64,000 nt of DNA from Lucinisca nassula (Eukaryota > Mollusca > Bivalvia > Lucinida > Lucinidae): positions 89,626,651-89,690,650 of the forward strand of contig OY757026.1 in NCBI GenBank assembly GCA_963580285.1, in the 5' to 3' direction. The first letter of the stretch is position 1. Each line of letters opens with the position of its first letter. Both the position numbers and the translations under genes were made by a program. The notes under the pieces are model-generated. The model was given only the letters and a program-made list of their open reading frames with translations, was not told the origin of the DNA and ran no database searches. Shown in pieces: positions 62,851 through 64,000 of the stretch.

Positions 62851-64000
62851 TTTATGTCATTTTGAGATGTTTCTTCCAATTTTGGGTCTTTGATGAAATC
62901 ACGTCTGAAGCCCTACCGCCCACTAAAACCAATAGGGTGCATGAAAGGTCGATTCGCACCACTTTGCCTGGCTAGGCTTAGACATTTTAAGCTGTTTACC
63001 AGTACTCGTGTGCGGTCGGTTGCAGCTCTGCGAAGCAATGTGTAGCCCAATCTATTTCTCCAAACCCCGATGGGCAGGGGATCTCAAAAATGATATTATA
63101 TGTATCCAATCATAGTCAACATAAAGGCAAGGCTGTTGAACAAGGACAGCATGTCTAATATTATAATGCCATGTAATAAATTCGATAATCCACCAGTGGA
63201 TGAAGTATGCAAATAAGTTAGAAACGCCCGTAACGTTACATGTATGACGTCATTAACTTGGCGACGTCGCGTTTACACTTGGCGGAAAATTGACATTCTT
63301 GTAAAACAATCGTGACAAAATGCGTTTAAAATGTCATATGATGAAAAGAATCTTGCATTCCTGCTGATGTATCATTGAATTTATTAAACTCGTTGAGGAA
63401 AAGGCATAAAATGCTCGGCAAAACCTCACATTTTATAACTTTGTCTCAACTCGTGTGTTTGCCGAGCATTTTATTCCTTTTCCTCAACTTTAATAAAATC
63501 AATAATACAGCAAGATAAATAATTGGACACATGAACCTTTGCTACTCATGCATTTGAAAATAAAATCAAAACACTGATAGCACTATGCTAAGTTTAGGCT
63601 TGGAAAATAGTCCTGAAGTGACCCTTAAACTCCTGTACTTTCAGCAAACAGTGTAGGCCCTGATCAGACGCCGCGTTCCGCGGCATCTGATCTGGGTCTA
63701 CACTGTCTGCCAAATGATTCTACAGCTCTTACGCACCAGCCCAACCTCAGAGCGATTAGAATTGCGAGGCTACTTTCTATAAACAACCGTTGCTTGGATT
63801 TCCGACAAGTCAATGATAGCCACGCAGACATCCACATTGAAAAGCTACTGCACTTAATGATTTTTTGCCGATTTGGGTCAACTGATTAACAATCGACCCC
63901 ATAAAATGAAGTTGTGACCGGAACAGGATAAAACACAACTCAAAGGCCAGATTAATTTGTTTCTGTTTAATGTGACTGTGGTTTATTCAGCATTTTTTGA
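62851..64000 (+). repeat. Segmental duplication, copy B (lacks the insertions)
   Basis: 62851-63116 matches 52536-52801; 63117-63590 matches 57145-57619 with one indel; a short GTTTAGGCTTG...GAAGTG block matches 60396-60425; 63621-64000 matches 60796-61175 without indels and continues past the window edge. It begins within a truncated minus-strand SINE-1 (62851-63085) and includes the hairpin at 63393-63490 and a PAL-B core at 63649-63718. Confidence 0.8.

Noticed and set aside
1..64000. A host protein-coding gene
   Set aside because: All long frames belong to mobile elements. Short exons of a host gene could be missed without transcripts, but no conserved domain or convincing exon series was seen.

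Overview
The window looks like gene-poor, repeat-saturated DNA from an invertebrate animal. A bivalve mollusc is most likely, but this is inferred from the repeat style (SINE tails built on GACGTTAAAC, many hairpin MITEs, several non-LTR retrotransposon clades, Mutator-like and Tc1-like transposases) and not from a host gene. I found no convincing host protein-coding gene, rRNA or functional tRNA. Nearly every supportable open reading frame belongs to a mobile element.

Layout. 0-12.6 kb: dense palindromic MITEs (families named here PAL-A, PAL-B, MITE-C, PAL-D), copies of a SINE (SINE-1), a hAT-type MITE with an 8-bp target duplication, and a tRNA-headed SINE. 13.7-23 kb: an old RNase-H-bearing non-LTR element (LINE-B) split by a younger LINE (LINE-A) with an intact 1,189-residue ORF. 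25-28 kb: a PAL-A cluster, a MITE with ~120-bp inverted repeats (MITE-E) and a PAL-D element. 28.1-31.7 kb (minus): LINE-C, one frameshift from intact. 32-36 kb: decayed PAL-A and MITE-C copies. 36.5-39.3 kb (minus): L1-like LINE-E carrying a 506-bp insertion. 39.4-44.9 kb: SINE-1, tandem repeats, a retroelement C-terminus (Retro-G) nested in a PAL-B MITE, and more PAL-A/PAL-D. 46.1-48.2 kb (minus): a Mutator-like transposase gene with a 137-bp intron. 50-51.8 kb (minus): LINE-F. 52.5-64 kb: a segmental duplication. One copy carries LINE-D (4.3-kb insertion with 12-bp TSD) and a 2.8-kb foldback-type element with inverted arrays of a 21-bp repeat. The other copy, at 62.9-64.0 kb, lacks both.

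The elements form a nested history rather than an operon. Three observations stand out. (1) PAL-A is a foldback element with about 27 copies whose central hairpin is shared by elements with different termini, and whose stem positions change in compensating pairs. (2) Decayed copies of several families between about 32 and 44.5 kb differ from intact copies mostly by T-to-C on the plus strand, while the PAL-A copy inside LINE-A leans A-to-G; this resembles A-to-I editing fixed in DNA. (3) Three of the LINEs start with a hydrophobic segment followed by a 2A-like NPGP motif.

All family names starting PAL-, MITE-, SINE-1, LINE- or Retro- are labels for this window only.
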